From Enterobacter sp. BIGb0383 (GTDB taxonomy: Bacteria > Pseudomonadota > Gammaproteobacteria > Enterobacterales > Enterobacteriaceae), in the NCBI RefSeq assembly GCF_003751845.1, contig NZ_RJKQ01000002.1:806001-870000 (forward strand): a stretch of DNA of 64,000 nt, given 5' to 3'. Position numbers and translations under genes: made by a program. Position 1 is the stretch's first letter. Every line of letters starts with the position of its first letter. The notes under the pieces are model-generated. The model saw only the letters and a list, made by a program, of their open reading frames with translations, was not told the origin of the DNA and searched no databases. Positions 29,397-38,969 of the stretch are shown here, piece after piece.

Positions 29397-32309
29397 TTAT
29401 GACGCCTGCGCCATAGCCGGGTAGTCAGCCTGGCTGAGGGGCTGAGGGTGGACCCAGATTTGCCCGTCCATCACCCTGACCGGCCAGACGCGCACCCGCA
29501 GATCCGCATCGTCAGGGCTGACCCCGTCGCACAGCCGGAAACGCTTTTTATAGAGCGGCGAGATCACAATGGGTTCACCGGCTGCGTCGCCCAGCAGACC
29601 GCGCGCCAGCACGTTGGCGCCGCTACCCGGCTCATGGTTTTCGAGGGCAAAAATTTGCGGCTCTGCGCCGGGAAGATGAAACAGGGCAATCTGCTGCTGG
29701 CCCAGACGCGCGGCCATTCCCGCATTGGCCGGGATATCGGCCAGCGCGCCGACGTGAACCCACTCGGCGTCATGGACCGGCGTGGCCGTCGGCACCGGCG
29801 GTTTTTCCGCAGCCTGAGCCGGGCGGATCTGCCCGCGCTCGGGGATCATCACCACCGCCTCATCGGGCGCGGTGCTGTTGATAAAGCCCCGGAACAACAG
29901 CCGGTTTTGCGGATGGTCGAGGGTGGTTTTCCATTCGCACTGGTAGCTCTCCACCACCTGCTGCATCTCCTGCTCCAGCGTCTCGCCAAGATCGAGGCTA
30001 TCGTGGAGGATCACCTCTTTCAGGTAGTCGAGGCCGCCCTCCATATTATCCAGCCAGGTGCTGGTTCGCTGGAGCCGGTCGGCGGTGCGGATATAGAACA
30101 TCAGCACGCGATCGATGGTGCGCAGCAGCCCTGCATCATCGAGATCGCTGGCAAAGAGATCCGCATGGCGCGGTTTCATTCCGCCGTTGCCGCAGACGTA
30201 GAGATTCCAGCCCTTATCGGTGGCGATGACGCCGATATCTTTCCCCTGGGCTTCGGCGCATTCGCGGGTACAGCCCGAGACCCCCATTTTGATTTTGTGC
30301 GGCGCACGCAGCCCCTTGTAGCGGTTCTCCAGCACGATGGCCATCCCGGTGGAATCCTGCACCCCGAAGCGGCACCAGGTTGAACCCACGCAGGATTTCA
30401 CCGTGCGCAGGGATTTACCGTAGGCGTGGCCGGTTTCAAATCCGGCGGCGATCAGCTCTTCCCAGATAGCGGGAAGCTGCTCCAGGTGTGCACCAAAAAG
30501 ATCCACCCGCTGGCCGCCGGTAATTTTGGTATAGAGGTTGTAGCGCTGGGCCACTTCCCCGATGGCGATCAGCCCCTGCGGCGTAATCTCTCCCGCCGGA
30601 ATACGTGGCACCACCGAATAGGTGCCGTCTTTCTGGATATTGGCAAAGAAACGGTCGTTGGTGTCCTGCAGCGGCAGATGCTGCGGTTTAAGCAGATAGT
30701 CATTCCAGCAGGAGGCCAGCATCGAGCCCACCAGCGGCTTACAGACCTCGCAGCCGCAGCCGCGCCCGAAGCCCGCCAGCAGCGCTTCAAAGGTACGAAT
30801 ATCGTGCAGGCGGATCAGGTGGTACAGCTCCTGACGGGACCAGGCAAAGTGCTCGCAAATATCCTTTTTCACTTCCACGCCGAGCTGGGTCAGCTCATGC
30901 TCCATCACCTGCTTCAGCAGCGGGACGCAGCCGCCGCAGCCGGCCCCGGCTTTGGTGCAGGTTTTCAGCGCGCCCAGCTCGGTGCAGCCTCCGGCCACCG
31001 CCGCGGCAATATCGCCTTTGCTGACGTTATGGCAGGAGCAAATCTGCGCGCTGGCGGCCAGCGCCGCAACGCCCAGCCCTTTCGGCGCATCGCCGCTGCG
31101 GGCGGGCAGGATCAGGGTTTCCGGCTGCGCGGGCAGCGGCATCGCGTTGAGCATCATTTGCAGGAGCATACTGTAGTCGGCGCTGTCGCCGATCAGCACC
31201 GCGCCCAGCAGCCGCTTACCGTCAGCCGATACCACAATCTTTTTGTAGATGTCGTTCGGACCGTCGGTCCACTGGTAGCTCTGGCTGCCCGCCGTGGTGC
31301 CATGAGCATCTCCCAGCGAGGCCACTTCCACACCCAGCAGCTTGAGTTTGGTGCTCATATCCGCCCCGCTAAACGGGGTATCGCGCAGGGCAAGAGTATC
31401 CGCCACGCTGCGCGCCATCTGGTAGCCAGGTGCGACCAGGCCGAAAATTTGCCCGTTCCACAGGGCGCACTCACCGATGGCGAAGATGGCCGGATCGGAG
31501 GTGCAGCAGCGATCGTCGATGACAATGCCGCCGCGCGGCCCTTTCTGCAACTCAGCGCTCTCCGCCAGCTCGTCGCGCGGGCGGATACCCGCTGAGAACA
31601 GAACCAGATCCGTTTCCAGGGCGCTGCCGTCGGCAAAGTTAAGGCGATGCAGCGCCTGCTCGCCGTCGACAATCTCCCGAGTCGCTTTCCCGGTATGGAC
31701 CTGCACGCCCAGTGCGGCAATTTTGCGCTGTAGCATCGCCGCCCCGCCGTCGTCCAGCTGTACCGCCATCAGGCGCGGCGCAAACTCCACCACGTGGGTT
31801 TCCAGCCCCAGCTGACGCAGGGCATTGGCAGCCTCCAGCCCCAGCAGACCACCGCCGATCACCACGCCGGTGCGGGCATTTTTCGCCTGGGCGGCGATAG
31901 CATCGAGATCGTCGAGGGTGCGATAGACCAGGCAGCCCGGACGCGTATTGCCCTCAATGGGCGGGACAAAGGCATAAGATCCGGTGGCGAGCACCAGGGT
32001 GTCGTAAGCGGTCTCTTCGCCGGACTGGTCCCGCACGCAGCGACGCTCCCGGTCGATAGCAACAATCTGCCGCCCGCAGCACAGCGTAATACCGCTCCCG
32101 GCAAAGAAGCCCTCGCTGACCAGCGACAGGGACGCCGCGCTGCGTCCGCCGAAGTATTCCGAGAGGTGCACGCGGTCATAGGCGGGCAGACGCTCTTCGC
32201 CAAAGACCACGACTTCATACTGTTGATGCAGCTCGCGCTCGACAAGCTGCTGTAAAAAATAGTGGCTGACCATACCGTGGCCCACCACGATCAGTACTGG
32301 CTTTTTCAT
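29397..32309 (-). CDS. nasB: assimilatory nitrite reductase, large and small (NirD-like) parts fused
   Basis: A 970-residue NAD(P)H nitrite reductase making ammonium. Order: FAD/NAD pyridine nucleotide-disulfide oxidoreductase domain (VVGHGMVSHYF, GGGLLGLEAANAL); a BFD-like [2Fe-2S] segment near 420 (CSCHNV, TCTKAGAGCGGC); then the sirohaem/[4Fe-4S] region with CVGSTWC near 640 and CTREC near 683; finally, from about 835, a NirD-like Rieske-fold domain that lacks the cluster ligands. The start at 32309 (MKKPVLIVVGHG) is chosen over an in-frame upstream ATG at 32441, which lies within nasD. It lies between the ABC transporter genes and nasA, as in Klebsiella. Confidence 0.92.
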   Translation of the reverse strand: MKKPVLIVVGHGMVSHYFLQQLVERELHQQYEVVVFGEERLPAYDRVHLSEYFGGRSAASLSLVSEGFFAGSGITLCCGRQIVAIDRERRCVRDQSGEETAYDTLVLATGSYAFVPPIEGNTRPGCLVYRTLDDLDAIAAQAKNARTGVVIGGGLLGLEAANALRQLGLETHVVEFAPRLMAVQLDDGGAAMLQRKIAALGVQVHTGKATREIVDGEQALHRLNFADGSALETDLVLFSAGIRPRDELAESAELQKGPRGGIVIDDRCCTSDPAIFAIGECALWNGQIFGLVAPGYQMARSVADTLALRDTPFSGADMSTKLKLLGVEVASLGDAHGTTAGSQSYQWTDGPNDIYKKIVVSADGKRLLGAVLIGDSADYSMLLQMMLNAMPLPAQPETLILPARSGDAPKGLGVAALAASAQICSCHNVSKGDIAAAVAGGCTELGALKTCTKAGAGCGGCVPLLKQVMEHELTQLGVEVKKDICEHFAWSRQELYHLIRLHDIRTFEALLAGFGRGCGCEVCKPLVGSMLASCWNDYLLKPQHLPLQDTNDRFFANIQKDGTYSVVPRIPAGEITPQGLIAIGEVAQRYNLYTKITGGQRVDLFGAHLEQLPAIWEELIAAGFETGHAYGKSLRTVKSCVGSTWCRFGVQDSTGMAIVLENRYKGLRAPHKIKMGVSGCTRECAEAQGKDIGVIATDKGWNLYVCGNGGMKPRHADLFASDLDDAGLLRTIDRVLMFYIRTADRLQRTSTWLDNMEGGLDYLKEVILHDSLDLGETLEQEMQQVVESYQCEWKTTLDHPQNRLLFRGFINSTAPDEAVVMIPERGQIRPAQAAEKPPVPTATPVHDAEWVHVGALADIPANAGMAARLGQQQIALFHLPGAEPQIFALENHEPGSGANVLARGLLGDAAGEPIVISPLYKKRFRLCDGVSPDDADLRVRVWPVRVMDGQIWVHPQPLSQADYPAMAQAS

Positions 32310-32325
32310 TATCGGGTTCCTTATC

Positions 32326-33120
32326 TCAGGCGGCTTTCGGCTGCTTTTCATAGAGGAAATGCAGCACCTGCTGGCGATAGCGCTGATACTGCGCATCGTC
32401 CGCCAGCGCCACGCGGGAGCGAGGACGTTCCAGCTCAACATGGAGGATCTCGCCGATGGTGGCCGCCGGACCGTTGGTCATCATCAGAACGCGATCCGAG
32501 AGCAGCACCGCTTCGTCGACGTCATGGGTGATCAGCACAATGGTGGTGTGCAGCCGCTGCTGGATCTCCATCACCGCATCCTGCAAATGGGCGCGGGTTA
32601 AGGCATCCAGCGCGCCAAACGGCTCATCCATCAGCAGCACGGCAGGCTTCATCGCCAGCGCGCGGGCAATGCCTACGCGCTGCTTCATGCCGCCGGAGAT
32701 TTCGTGCGGGCGCTTGTTCCAGGCGTGGGCCATATGCACCAGATCGAGATTGTGCATGATCCATTCATGCATCTCTTCTTTGCGCATTTCACCGCGAAAG
32801 ACCTGGCGCACGGCCAGCGCCACGTTGTCGTAGGCGGTCAGCCAGGGCAGCAGGGAATGGTTCTGAAACACCACCCCGCGCTCGGGGCCGGGGCCGTCGA
32901 TTTCGCGGTTGTTGCACAGCAGGCCGCCGCTGGTCGGCAGCGTCAGACCGGCAATGAGATTAAGCAGGGTCGATTTACCGCAGCCGGAGTGGCCAATCAG
33001 GCTCAGGGTTTCGCCGCTGTGGATATCGAAGCTGACGTTATCCAGCGCCAGAAACTCACCGCTGCTGGTGTTAAAACGCTGGCTGACCTGCTGGACCTGA
33101 ATAATAGGAGTGGTACGCAT
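32326..33120 (-). CDS. nasD: nitrate ABC transporter ATP-binding protein
   Basis: A 264-residue ATPase starting MRTTPIIQVQQVSQ at 33120. Walker A GHSGCGKST, Q-loop VFQNHSLLPW, signature ISGGMKQRVGIARAL, Walker B VLLMDEPFGALD and switch LITHD are complete. Length and the MKQR form of the signature match NrtD/NasD/SsuB-type importers. It energises nitrate and nitrite uptake with NasE and NasF. nasE lies 10 bp upstream and nasB 16 bp downstream, so all are in one transcript. Confidence 0.93.
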   Translation of the reverse strand: MRTTPIIQVQQVSQRFNTSSGEFLALDNVSFDIHSGETLSLIGHSGCGKSTLLNLIAGLTLPTSGGLLCNNREIDGPGPERGVVFQNHSLLPWLTAYDNVALAVRQVFRGEMRKEEMHEWIMHNLDLVHMAHAWNKRPHEISGGMKQRVGIARALAMKPAVLLMDEPFGALDALTRAHLQDAVMEIQQRLHTTIVLITHDVDEAVLLSDRVLMMTNGPAATIGEILHVELERPRSRVALADDAQYQRYRQQVLHFLYEKQPKAA

Positions 33121-33130
33121 CACGGCCTCC

Positions 33131-34015
33131 TTAGCGGCTGTAGTTAAAACGGCTGGCAATCCACATCAGTCCCTGCTCAAGCAGCAGGCCGACAACCCCG
33201 ATCACCAGAATGGCGATAATGATGTTTTCCACATTCAGGTTGTTCCACTCGTTCCAGATCCAGAAACCAATCCCGATCCCGCCGGTCAGCATCTCGGCCG
33301 CCACAATCACCAGCCAGGCGATACCGATAGAGAGGCGCATCCCGGTGAGAATGCCCGGCAATGCGGCGGGGAGCAGGATCTTGCGCATAATGGCGAATTC
33401 GGAGAGACGCAGTACCCGCGCCACGTTGAGATAGTCCTGCGGGATCTGCCGCACACCGTCGGCGGTATTGAGGATCATCGGCCAGATGGAGCAGATAAAA
33501 ATGGTCCAGCTGGACGCCGGTTCCGCACGCTGAAACAGCAGCAGACCGATAGGCAGCCAGGCCAGCGGGCTGACCGGACGCAGCAGGGAGATCAGTGGGT
33601 TAAGCATGCTGGCGACAAACTGGAAGCGGCCAATCAGAAAACCGGCCGGAATGCCCACCAGCGCCGCCAGGCCAAAGCCCACCGCCACACGTTGGAGCGA
33701 GGCCAGCACGTTCCAGCCAATGCCCTGATCGTTAGGACCGGCGATATAGAACGGGTCGGCAAAGATATCGACGGCCGCCAGCGCGGTTTGCCACGGCGTG
33801 GGGAAGTCGCTGCTGTTCAGCGCCGCCACCTGCCAGAGGCAAAGCAGCAGACCGAGGCCCAGCAGCGCCGGGACCACGCGCTGGGCCAGCGGGCGAGCCC
33901 AGGTGGCACGACGTCGCGTCACTTTTCTTGCCGGAAGGGTAACAATTTCCGCTTCCTGCACCGCCTGAGGGCTGCTCTCCAGCGGGATGGGGATAATCTG
34001 CGCCTGATTTTTCAT
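33131..34015 (-). CDS. nasE: nitrate ABC transporter permease
   Basis: A 294-residue inner-membrane permease with about six or seven helices after a polar N-terminal tail of ~45 residues. The coupling (EAA-like) loop reads LPAALPGILTGMRLSIG, contacting NasD. The C-terminus GFWIWNEWNNLNVENII is typical of the NrtB/NasE/SsuC group. It forms the channel through which periplasmic NasF delivers nitrate. It is 10 bp from both neighbouring genes of the operon. Confidence 0.93.
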   Translation of the reverse strand: MKNQAQIIPIPLESSPQAVQEAEIVTLPARKVTRRRATWARPLAQRVVPALLGLGLLLCLWQVAALNSSDFPTPWQTALAAVDIFADPFYIAGPNDQGIGWNVLASLQRVAVGFGLAALVGIPAGFLIGRFQFVASMLNPLISLLRPVSPLAWLPIGLLLFQRAEPASSWTIFICSIWPMILNTADGVRQIPQDYLNVARVLRLSEFAIMRKILLPAALPGILTGMRLSIGIAWLVIVAAEMLTGGIGIGFWIWNEWNNLNVENIIIAILVIGVVGLLLEQGLMWIASRFNYSR

Positions 34016-34025
34016 AAGCTACCTC

Positions 34026-35285
34026 TCACTTCTTCACGCTAAAGCCGTTGGCGTAGGCGGCAGGATTACTGCCGTCCCAGCGGATACCGTCCATTAAGAC
34101 GCTGCTGCGCATCTCGCTGTCGGGCAAGGGAACGCTGCCGACCGCGGCGGCGGCCTGCTTATAGATGTCGATACGGTTAACCTGACGGGCGATGCCCAGG
34201 TAGTCGGGATCCTCGGTCAGCAGCCCCCAGCGTTTATGCTGGGTCAGGAACCACATGCCGTCGGAGAGCCAGGGATAGTTGACGCTGCCGTCGTGGAAGA
34301 AGCGCATAGCGTGCTCGTCCTTCCAGCTTTTACCGAGCCCGTTTTCGTACTGGCCCAGCATGCGCCCGAGGATGGTCTCTTCTTTGGTATTGAGGTATGC
34401 ACGTCCGGCAATGACCTTCGCGGTTTCGCGACGGTTGTCATCGGAAGCGTCGATCCAGCGGGAGGCTTCCAGCACGGCGGCGGTGACGGCCCTGGCCGTG
34501 TTGGGATTTTTTGCCACCCAGTCGGCGCGGGTGCCGAGCACTTTTTCCGGATGATCCGGCCAGATCTCCTGACTGGTAGCGGCGGTAAAGCCGAGGCCGT
34601 CACTAATGGCGCGCTGGTTCCACGGTTCGCCCACGCAGTAGCCCACCATATTGCCGATCTTCATGTTCATCACCATCTGCGGCGGCGGGACCACGACACT
34701 TCTGATGTCATTCAGAGGATGGATGCCCGCGCTCGCCAGCCAGTAATTCAGCCACATGGCGTGGGTGCCGGTCGGGAAGGTCTGGGCAAAGGTGTAAGTC
34801 CCCGCCGGGCTTGCGGCAATATGCTTTTGCAGCGTCGCCAGGTCGCTGACGCCCGCCGTATGCAGCTGGTTTGCCAGGGTAATCCCCTGCCCGTTTTGAT
34901 TCAGGGTCATCAGGGCCGCCATCTCGCTTTTCGGCCCGGACAGCCCCATCTGCAGGCCGTAGAGCTGACCGTAGAGAATATGGGACGCGTCCAGCTCGCC
35001 GGAGACCAGTTTGTCGCGTACCGCCGCCCAGTTTGCCTCTTTGCTTGGGACCAGGGTGATGCCATATTTTTTATCGAAGCCTTTGACCGACGCCATCACC
35101 ACCGAGGCGCAGTCGGTAAGCGGAATAAAGCCCACGCGGACGGTTGTCTGCTCCGGCGCATCGGAGCCAGCGGCCCATGCGCGGTTTATCATGCCCGGCA
35201 GCAGCAGGCTGCTGCCCAGCGCAGCGCTGCCCAGTAAAAAGCGGCGGCGGGATACCGTCATCCCCTTGCTGTTGTTATCACTCAT
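34026..35285 (-). CDS. nasF: periplasmic nitrate-binding protein
   Basis: A 419-residue substrate-binding protein with a twin-arginine signal (VSRRRFLLGSAALGSS, cleavage near AWAA). The mature part matches NrtA/NasF: VGFIPLTDCASVVMA, QTFPTGTHAMWLNYWLAS and GYCVGEPWNQRA, whose Trp/Gly-rich pocket binds nitrate. First gene of the operon. It is preceded by a 284-bp leader carrying the sigma-54 promoter, ANTAR target hairpins and terminator, so expression requires nitrogen limitation plus nitrate or nitrite. Confidence 0.94.
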   Translation of the reverse strand: MSDNNSKGMTVSRRRFLLGSAALGSSLLLPGMINRAWAAGSDAPEQTTVRVGFIPLTDCASVVMASVKGFDKKYGITLVPSKEANWAAVRDKLVSGELDASHILYGQLYGLQMGLSGPKSEMAALMTLNQNGQGITLANQLHTAGVSDLATLQKHIAASPAGTYTFAQTFPTGTHAMWLNYWLASAGIHPLNDIRSVVVPPPQMVMNMKIGNMVGYCVGEPWNQRAISDGLGFTAATSQEIWPDHPEKVLGTRADWVAKNPNTARAVTAAVLEASRWIDASDDNRRETAKVIAGRAYLNTKEETILGRMLGQYENGLGKSWKDEHAMRFFHDGSVNYPWLSDGMWFLTQHKRWGLLTEDPDYLGIARQVNRIDIYKQAAAAVGSVPLPDSEMRSSVLMDGIRWDGSNPAAYANGFSVKK

Positions 35286-35321
35286 TCACGACACCCTCAC
35301 GCTGCCCGCAGCTGCGGCGGC

Positions 35322-35374
35322 AAAAAAAACGGCGCCCATAAGCCCGTGCAAAGCTGCACGCTTATGGACGCCGT
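35322..35374 (-). terminator. nasF leader terminator (NasR-controlled)
   Basis: On the minus strand, stem ACGGCG-T-CCATAAG / CTTATGG-G-CGCCGT enclosing CGTGCA-TGCACG, followed by eight T residues (complement of 35322-35329). It lies 36 bp before the nasF start. The 5' arm overlaps the second ANTAR hairpin, so the two structures are mutually exclusive. Confidence 0.9.
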
Positions 35375-35408
35375 TGTCCGGTTAACGCGTTCCGGCCGCC
35401 GTTGGCCG
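35366..35408 (-). promoter_or_regulatory. two-hairpin ANTAR RNA target for NasR
   Basis: On the minus strand, hairpin P1 is CGGCC-AACGGC-GGCCG (35408-35393) and P2 is GGAC-AACGGC-GTCC (35379-35366). Both have the same hexaloop with A at position 1 and G at position 4, the known signature bound by ANTAR proteins. P2 shares bases with the terminator 5' arm, so NasR binding should prevent termination. Confidence 0.88.
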
Positions 35409-35443
35409 TTTCGCATTACGCTATGTTGTTACTGAAGGGTTAA

Positions 35444-35459
35444 AGCAAGGGCTGTGCCA
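35444..35459 (-). promoter_or_regulatory. sigma-54 promoter of nasFEDBA
   Basis: Minus-strand TGGCACAGCCCTTGCT fits the -24/-12 consensus TGGCAC(G)-N4-TTGCW at almost every position. Transcription should start near 35432. NtrC activation is expected from the Klebsiella model; I see no clear NtrC site upstream. Confidence 0.88.
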
Positions 35460-35569
35460 AAATGTGCGAGGCCGGTCACAGCGCGCTTTGCGCGACTGCT
35501 CGCGACGAGAAAGTACCTTTTGCGCACTGTTGCAGAGCAGGTTTCGCACTCTTGACGTGCAGATACTCC

Positions 35570-36826
35570 TTAGGGAGTACCCTGAAAGACATCGGCCACG
35601 GCCAGCATGGCGCTGGCAATATCCACCAGCTTTTTGTTCTGGTTCATCGCCATTTTGCGCAGGGTTTTATAGGCCTCCTCTTCGCTTATCCGCCGGTGCT
35701 GCATCAGCATACTTTTGGCACGCTCGATCTGTTTACGCTCGTTGAGGGTGTCCCGCAGCGCCGCCAGCTCCGTATCCAGCGCCTGCAGACGCCGGGACTG
35801 CTGCTGCACCAGCGACAGCAGCGAGCGCCCGAGCTGAGGCCGGACGCCGCCGCTCTCCAGCCAGCCGTGAGAATCGATAAAGACGGAGTAGCCGCTCTCA
35901 TCGCTCTCTCTCAGTGACATCAGGCTTTCGATATCCGCCATCTGCTCGCTGCTGGCCCGCTCGGCGGCGGCGATCCGTTCCCGGCAATATGTCATCAGCG
36001 CCTGCGCCAGGCTATCCTCCAGGGTTTTCATCTCATCAATACGCTGCGTGGCGAGGGCAAACCACTCCAGGCACACGTCAGCCCCGTCGCCTTCCCGCCC
36101 GGTACAGGCGATGCGCCGCAGGCGCTCGAACTGACTGTGGGTGACAACCCGCTGCCAGCGCAGGCGATGCGCGTCATCGGCAAAATCAGCAAAGGTGGCA
36201 AAACAGCGCTCCTGGCGCTCGATCAGATCGCCCAGTTTTTGTTTCGCCTCCTCGCTAAAACGCCCGCTGGAAAAGGCCGCCGCGCCGATAGCGCGCTCCT
36301 GCCCGGCATACTCTTTCCCCTGCATAAAGCTGAACATGGCGATAAGCAGTCGGGAAATACCCGGCTCGGCGGCGGTGTCGGAGAGTTCAAAGACCAGCGC
36401 CATCAGATGGCGGATCGCATCGTTAAAAAAGACCATCGCCTGCGGTAACGGCAGCGCCCGCTGGCGGATCTGCTGACGCACAGAGGGCAGCAGGCTGAGA
36501 GCATAGACCACGCTTGCCGCGTGGCTGAACAGGCGGCTGGCCTGCGGCAGTTCGGCTATCTGGCTTTCAAGGCGGGCAAGCTGCGCCATCAGCGGCGCCT
36601 GCGCCTTTTCCACTTCCTCTTCGCGCAGCGCCAGCTCGCCGCTGAACTGCGCGTCGACGGCACAGAGGAACATATTGGACGTCCCGCGCTCGCGCTGGAG
36701 CATATGCACCAGCTGGCTGATACTGCCGACCAGCTCCCCGCTTTGCAGCAGGGCACGCAGGCCGTTTAGCTCACACTGGCGGGAGGCCAGCAGAAATCGG
36801 ATGGTGGTGGCAGAGTTAGCGATCAT
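35570..36826 (-). CDS. nasR: nitrate/nitrite-responsive antiterminator
   Basis: A 418-residue protein. Residues ~1-310 form the all-helical NIT nitrate-sensing domain, including the arginine-rich LQRERGTSNMFL segment at about 44-55. The last ~60 residues are an ANTAR RNA-binding domain (LDTELAALRDTLNERKQIERAK and ISEEEAYKTLRKMAM). With nitrate or nitrite it binds the nasF leader hairpins and blocks termination. GGGAG precedes the ATG. It is transcribed separately from nasF, whose promoter lies in the 284-bp gap. Confidence 0.94.
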   Translation of the reverse strand: MIANSATTIRFLLASRQCELNGLRALLQSGELVGSISQLVHMLQRERGTSNMFLCAVDAQFSGELALREEEVEKAQAPLMAQLARLESQIAELPQASRLFSHAASVVYALSLLPSVRQQIRQRALPLPQAMVFFNDAIRHLMALVFELSDTAAEPGISRLLIAMFSFMQGKEYAGQERAIGAAAFSSGRFSEEAKQKLGDLIERQERCFATFADFADDAHRLRWQRVVTHSQFERLRRIACTGREGDGADVCLEWFALATQRIDEMKTLEDSLAQALMTYCRERIAAAERASSEQMADIESLMSLRESDESGYSVFIDSHGWLESGGVRPQLGRSLLSLVQQQSRRLQALDTELAALRDTLNERKQIERAKSMLMQHRRISEEEAYKTLRKMAMNQNKKLVDIASAMLAVADVFQGTP

Positions 36827-36982
36827 AGGCAGGCTCCCGGTCAGTCATGGGATAAGCAATGCAAAGGGCGGGCCAGAACCTTATCCCGGGCGCAGGACGG
36901 GCTCTGCCGGTCGATTCTGTGCTACAATTGAGAAAATTTTATACTCAACAGTTTTTCACTGTTAAATCAGAGACATCCTGCT

Positions 36983-37654
36983 ATGCAACCACTCGCCACG
37001 TCAGGGGCAATCAAAGAAACGCTCTCCGTTTTTGATTTTGACGGCACGTTGACCCGACACGATAGCTTTATTCCCTTTCTGCGTTATGCGTTTGGACCCC
37101 GGGTATTTACCCGAAAACTGCTGCGAATGACGCTGCCGACGCTAAAGTGTCTACGGCGGAAATTAACCCGGGATGAACTGAAAGAGGTGCTGATCACCAC
37201 CTTTCTGACCGGGGTGGAAGAGGCCTGGATCCGGCAGAAAGCCGAAGTGTTTTGCCAGCTAAAATGGGGAAAACTGATGCGGCCGCAGGGATTGCTCTCC
37301 GTGTCTCAGGAAGTGGCTTCCGGTGCCACGGTGACCATTTGCTCCGCCTCTCCGGCAATGGTTCTGCAGCCCTTTGCTCAGCGACTGGGCATTAAGCTTA
37401 TCGGCACGGAGCTGGAGTCTGAAAATGGCATCCTGACGGGGCGAATTTCCGGGCATAACTGCCGCTGTATTCAGAAAATCGAACGGCTGGAGGCAGAGTA
37501 TGGCCCGCTGACGGCGTTCCATCTGCGCGCCTGGGGCGATTCCCGTGGCGATCATGAACTGCTTGCCGCCGCCAATGACGCCCACTGGCGTTATTTCCAT
37601 CCAGCGTGGGCAAGACGCAAAACGCCGCGTATCGAACCGCTCTCCATACGATAA
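36983..37654 (+). CDS. HAD-IB family phosphatase
   Basis: A 223-residue HAD hydrolase of subfamily IB. Motif I is FDFDGTLTRHD (two Asp), motif II ICSASPAMVL and motif III/IV AWGDSRGDHELL, giving a phosphoserine-phosphatase-like active site. The helix-rich cap after FIPFLRYAFG resembles the PgpC/SerB-like IB group, so a lipid-phosphate or phosphomonoester substrate is possible. It lies divergent from nasR and convergent with terF; there is no functional link to either visible. Cytosolic. Confidence 0.83.
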   Translation: MQPLATSGAIKETLSVFDFDGTLTRHDSFIPFLRYAFGPRVFTRKLLRMTLPTLKCLRRKLTRDELKEVLITTFLTGVEEAWIRQKAEVFCQLKWGKLMRPQGLLSVSQEVASGATVTICSASPAMVLQPFAQRLGIKLIGTELESENGILTGRISGHNCRCIQKIERLEAEYGPLTAFHLRAWGDSRGDHELLAAANDAHWRYFHPAWARRKTPRIEPLSIR

Positions 37655-37677
37655 AAAAACGCGCCGCAAGGCGCGTT
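37652..37677 (-). terminator. terminator of the ter operon (shared hairpin)
   Basis: AACGCGCC-GCAA-GGCGCGTT stem-loop (37658-37677). On the minus strand it is followed by a T-run (complement of 37653-37659), so it ends ter transcription 8 bp after the terF stop. It may also slow plus-strand transcription from the HAD gene. Confidence 0.85.
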
Positions 37678-37684
37678 ATTCACA

Positions 37685-38932
37685 TTACAGGATACGCTGG
37701 CGGATCGCCTCGTCATGCCACTCTTTGAACTCCTCAAGCAGCTGATCGTATAGCCTGTCGTCTTTGACCGTGGCGAAGTCGTCCATGGCAAAAAAGTGCG
37801 TATTATCCAGTCGGCGATCGGTGAAATCATCGAGATTTTTGAGGATCCCGTAGTTTGACCCGCCCAGCCCGACAAACTTCCAGAAAATAGGGTAGTTGGC
37901 CGAACGTCGGATCGCCTCTTTGATCGCCCGCGTTTTGCTGATCCCGCCGTCGGTGATAAAGACGATATAGACCGGAAGCTTGCTGTCGCGGAAATAGTCG
38001 ACAATCTCCTCCATGACCGGCGGCTCATTATTGGTGCCGCCCAGGCCGGGGAGGATCTCCCACATGGAGCGTTTGCCCTCGCCGCGAATGGCATGAATAT
38101 AGCCATCCAGATTATCCAGGGTCACGTCACGGTATTTCTTATGGCGCTCGGCAAAGCCCCAGACGTCCATGGTGCCGTCGTCGTCAAACTGGGTTGCCAG
38201 GACCGCGATCCGATCCAGTACGGACTGTACGTGGCCTTTTTTGAACTCTGCGGTCATGGAGCCGGAGGCATCCAGCACAAAAGCCACGCTGGCCTGGAGG
38301 GTATCGAGCTTGTGCTTCGCCAGGCTGACGGTCGCGGTTTTCGCCAGGCTGACCAGCCTGGGCGCTTTGGCCTCCAGCTTTTTCTCCAGCGAGATCCTGC
38401 TGACGGCCGCAGGCGGCGCCGCCTCTGACGCCGGGGCTACATCCACCCCGTAGCCGATAGCCAGCGGCTCAAGGCCGCCGTTAAAGCCCTGCCCCAGCGC
38501 ACGAATTTTCCAGTTGCCCTGGTGGCGATAGACTTCGGCCAGCACGACCGCTTTTTCACTGCGGCCATTGACCTCCAGCACAAAGTCCGCCGTGCCCACC
38601 ACGGCCAGCGCCAGCTGGCGCAGGCTGCTGATGGTGTCAGCCCCGTCAATCACCAGGGTAACGGCAATTTTTTGCACCGCAGCAGGAATACGATCCAGCG
38701 CGAGATGAACGGAAGACTGCTGTCCGCCCGGCGAGAGCGTAACGCCCCCTTCTGGCGACGCGAGGTTATTGAAAAAGATAAAGTCGGCATCGCCTCTCAC
38801 CTTCCCCTGCTCATTGAGCAGGAACACGCAGGTGTCCAGCTCGCCGCGAAAGCCGGGTCCGGCCGGATAATTGAGGTTCAGCGTGACGGCTGACGCCGTA
38901 AGAGGAATGTTTTGTCCCGGTTGCAATTGCAT
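37685..38932 (-). CDS. terF: TerF, TerD-like plus vWA domain protein
   Basis: A 415-residue protein, the usual TerF length. Residues ~1-185 are a TerD-like domain lacking the acidic GDGDDE calcium loop found in TerD/TerE. The C-terminal half is a vWA domain with the MIDAS motif FVLDASGSM near residue 215 and a later ITDGG aspartate. It probably scaffolds metal-linked complexes at the membrane with other Ter proteins. It is last in terZABCDEF and separated from terE by an intrinsic terminator, so its level should be lower than that of terD and terE. Confidence 0.93.
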   Translation of the reverse strand: MQLQPGQNIPLTASAVTLNLNYPAGPGFRGELDTCVFLLNEQGKVRGDADFIFFNNLASPEGGVTLSPGGQQSSVHLALDRIPAAVQKIAVTLVIDGADTISSLRQLALAVVGTADFVLEVNGRSEKAVVLAEVYRHQGNWKIRALGQGFNGGLEPLAIGYGVDVAPASEAAPPAAVSRISLEKKLEAKAPRLVSLAKTATVSLAKHKLDTLQASVAFVLDASGSMTAEFKKGHVQSVLDRIAVLATQFDDDGTMDVWGFAERHKKYRDVTLDNLDGYIHAIRGEGKRSMWEILPGLGGTNNEPPVMEEIVDYFRDSKLPVYIVFITDGGISKTRAIKEAIRRSANYPIFWKFVGLGGSNYGILKNLDDFTDRRLDNTHFFAMDDFATVKDDRLYDQLLEEFKEWHDEAIRQRIL

Positions 38933-38969
38933 GTTCGCTTTCCTTATTGAATCACCCGAGTCCTTTAAT

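Noticed and set aside
30426..31595. Plus-strand open frame of about 390 codons opposite nasB
   Set aside because: Lies fully within an unmistakable nitrite reductase; low-complexity Gln/His/Ala/Gly-rich translation typical of shadow frames.
34236..35237. Plus-strand open frame opposite nasF
   Set aside because: Shadow of the conserved nitrate-binding protein, no start signal.
35461..35569. NtrC enhancer sites upstream of the nasF sigma-54 promoter
   Set aside because: Fragments such as TGCGCACTGTTGCA are only loosely similar to the NtrC consensus; no convincing pair of sites.
36929..36945. TTGAGA and TATACT as promoter of the HAD gene
   Set aside because: The hexamers are only 5 bp apart, so they cannot form a sigma-70 promoter together.
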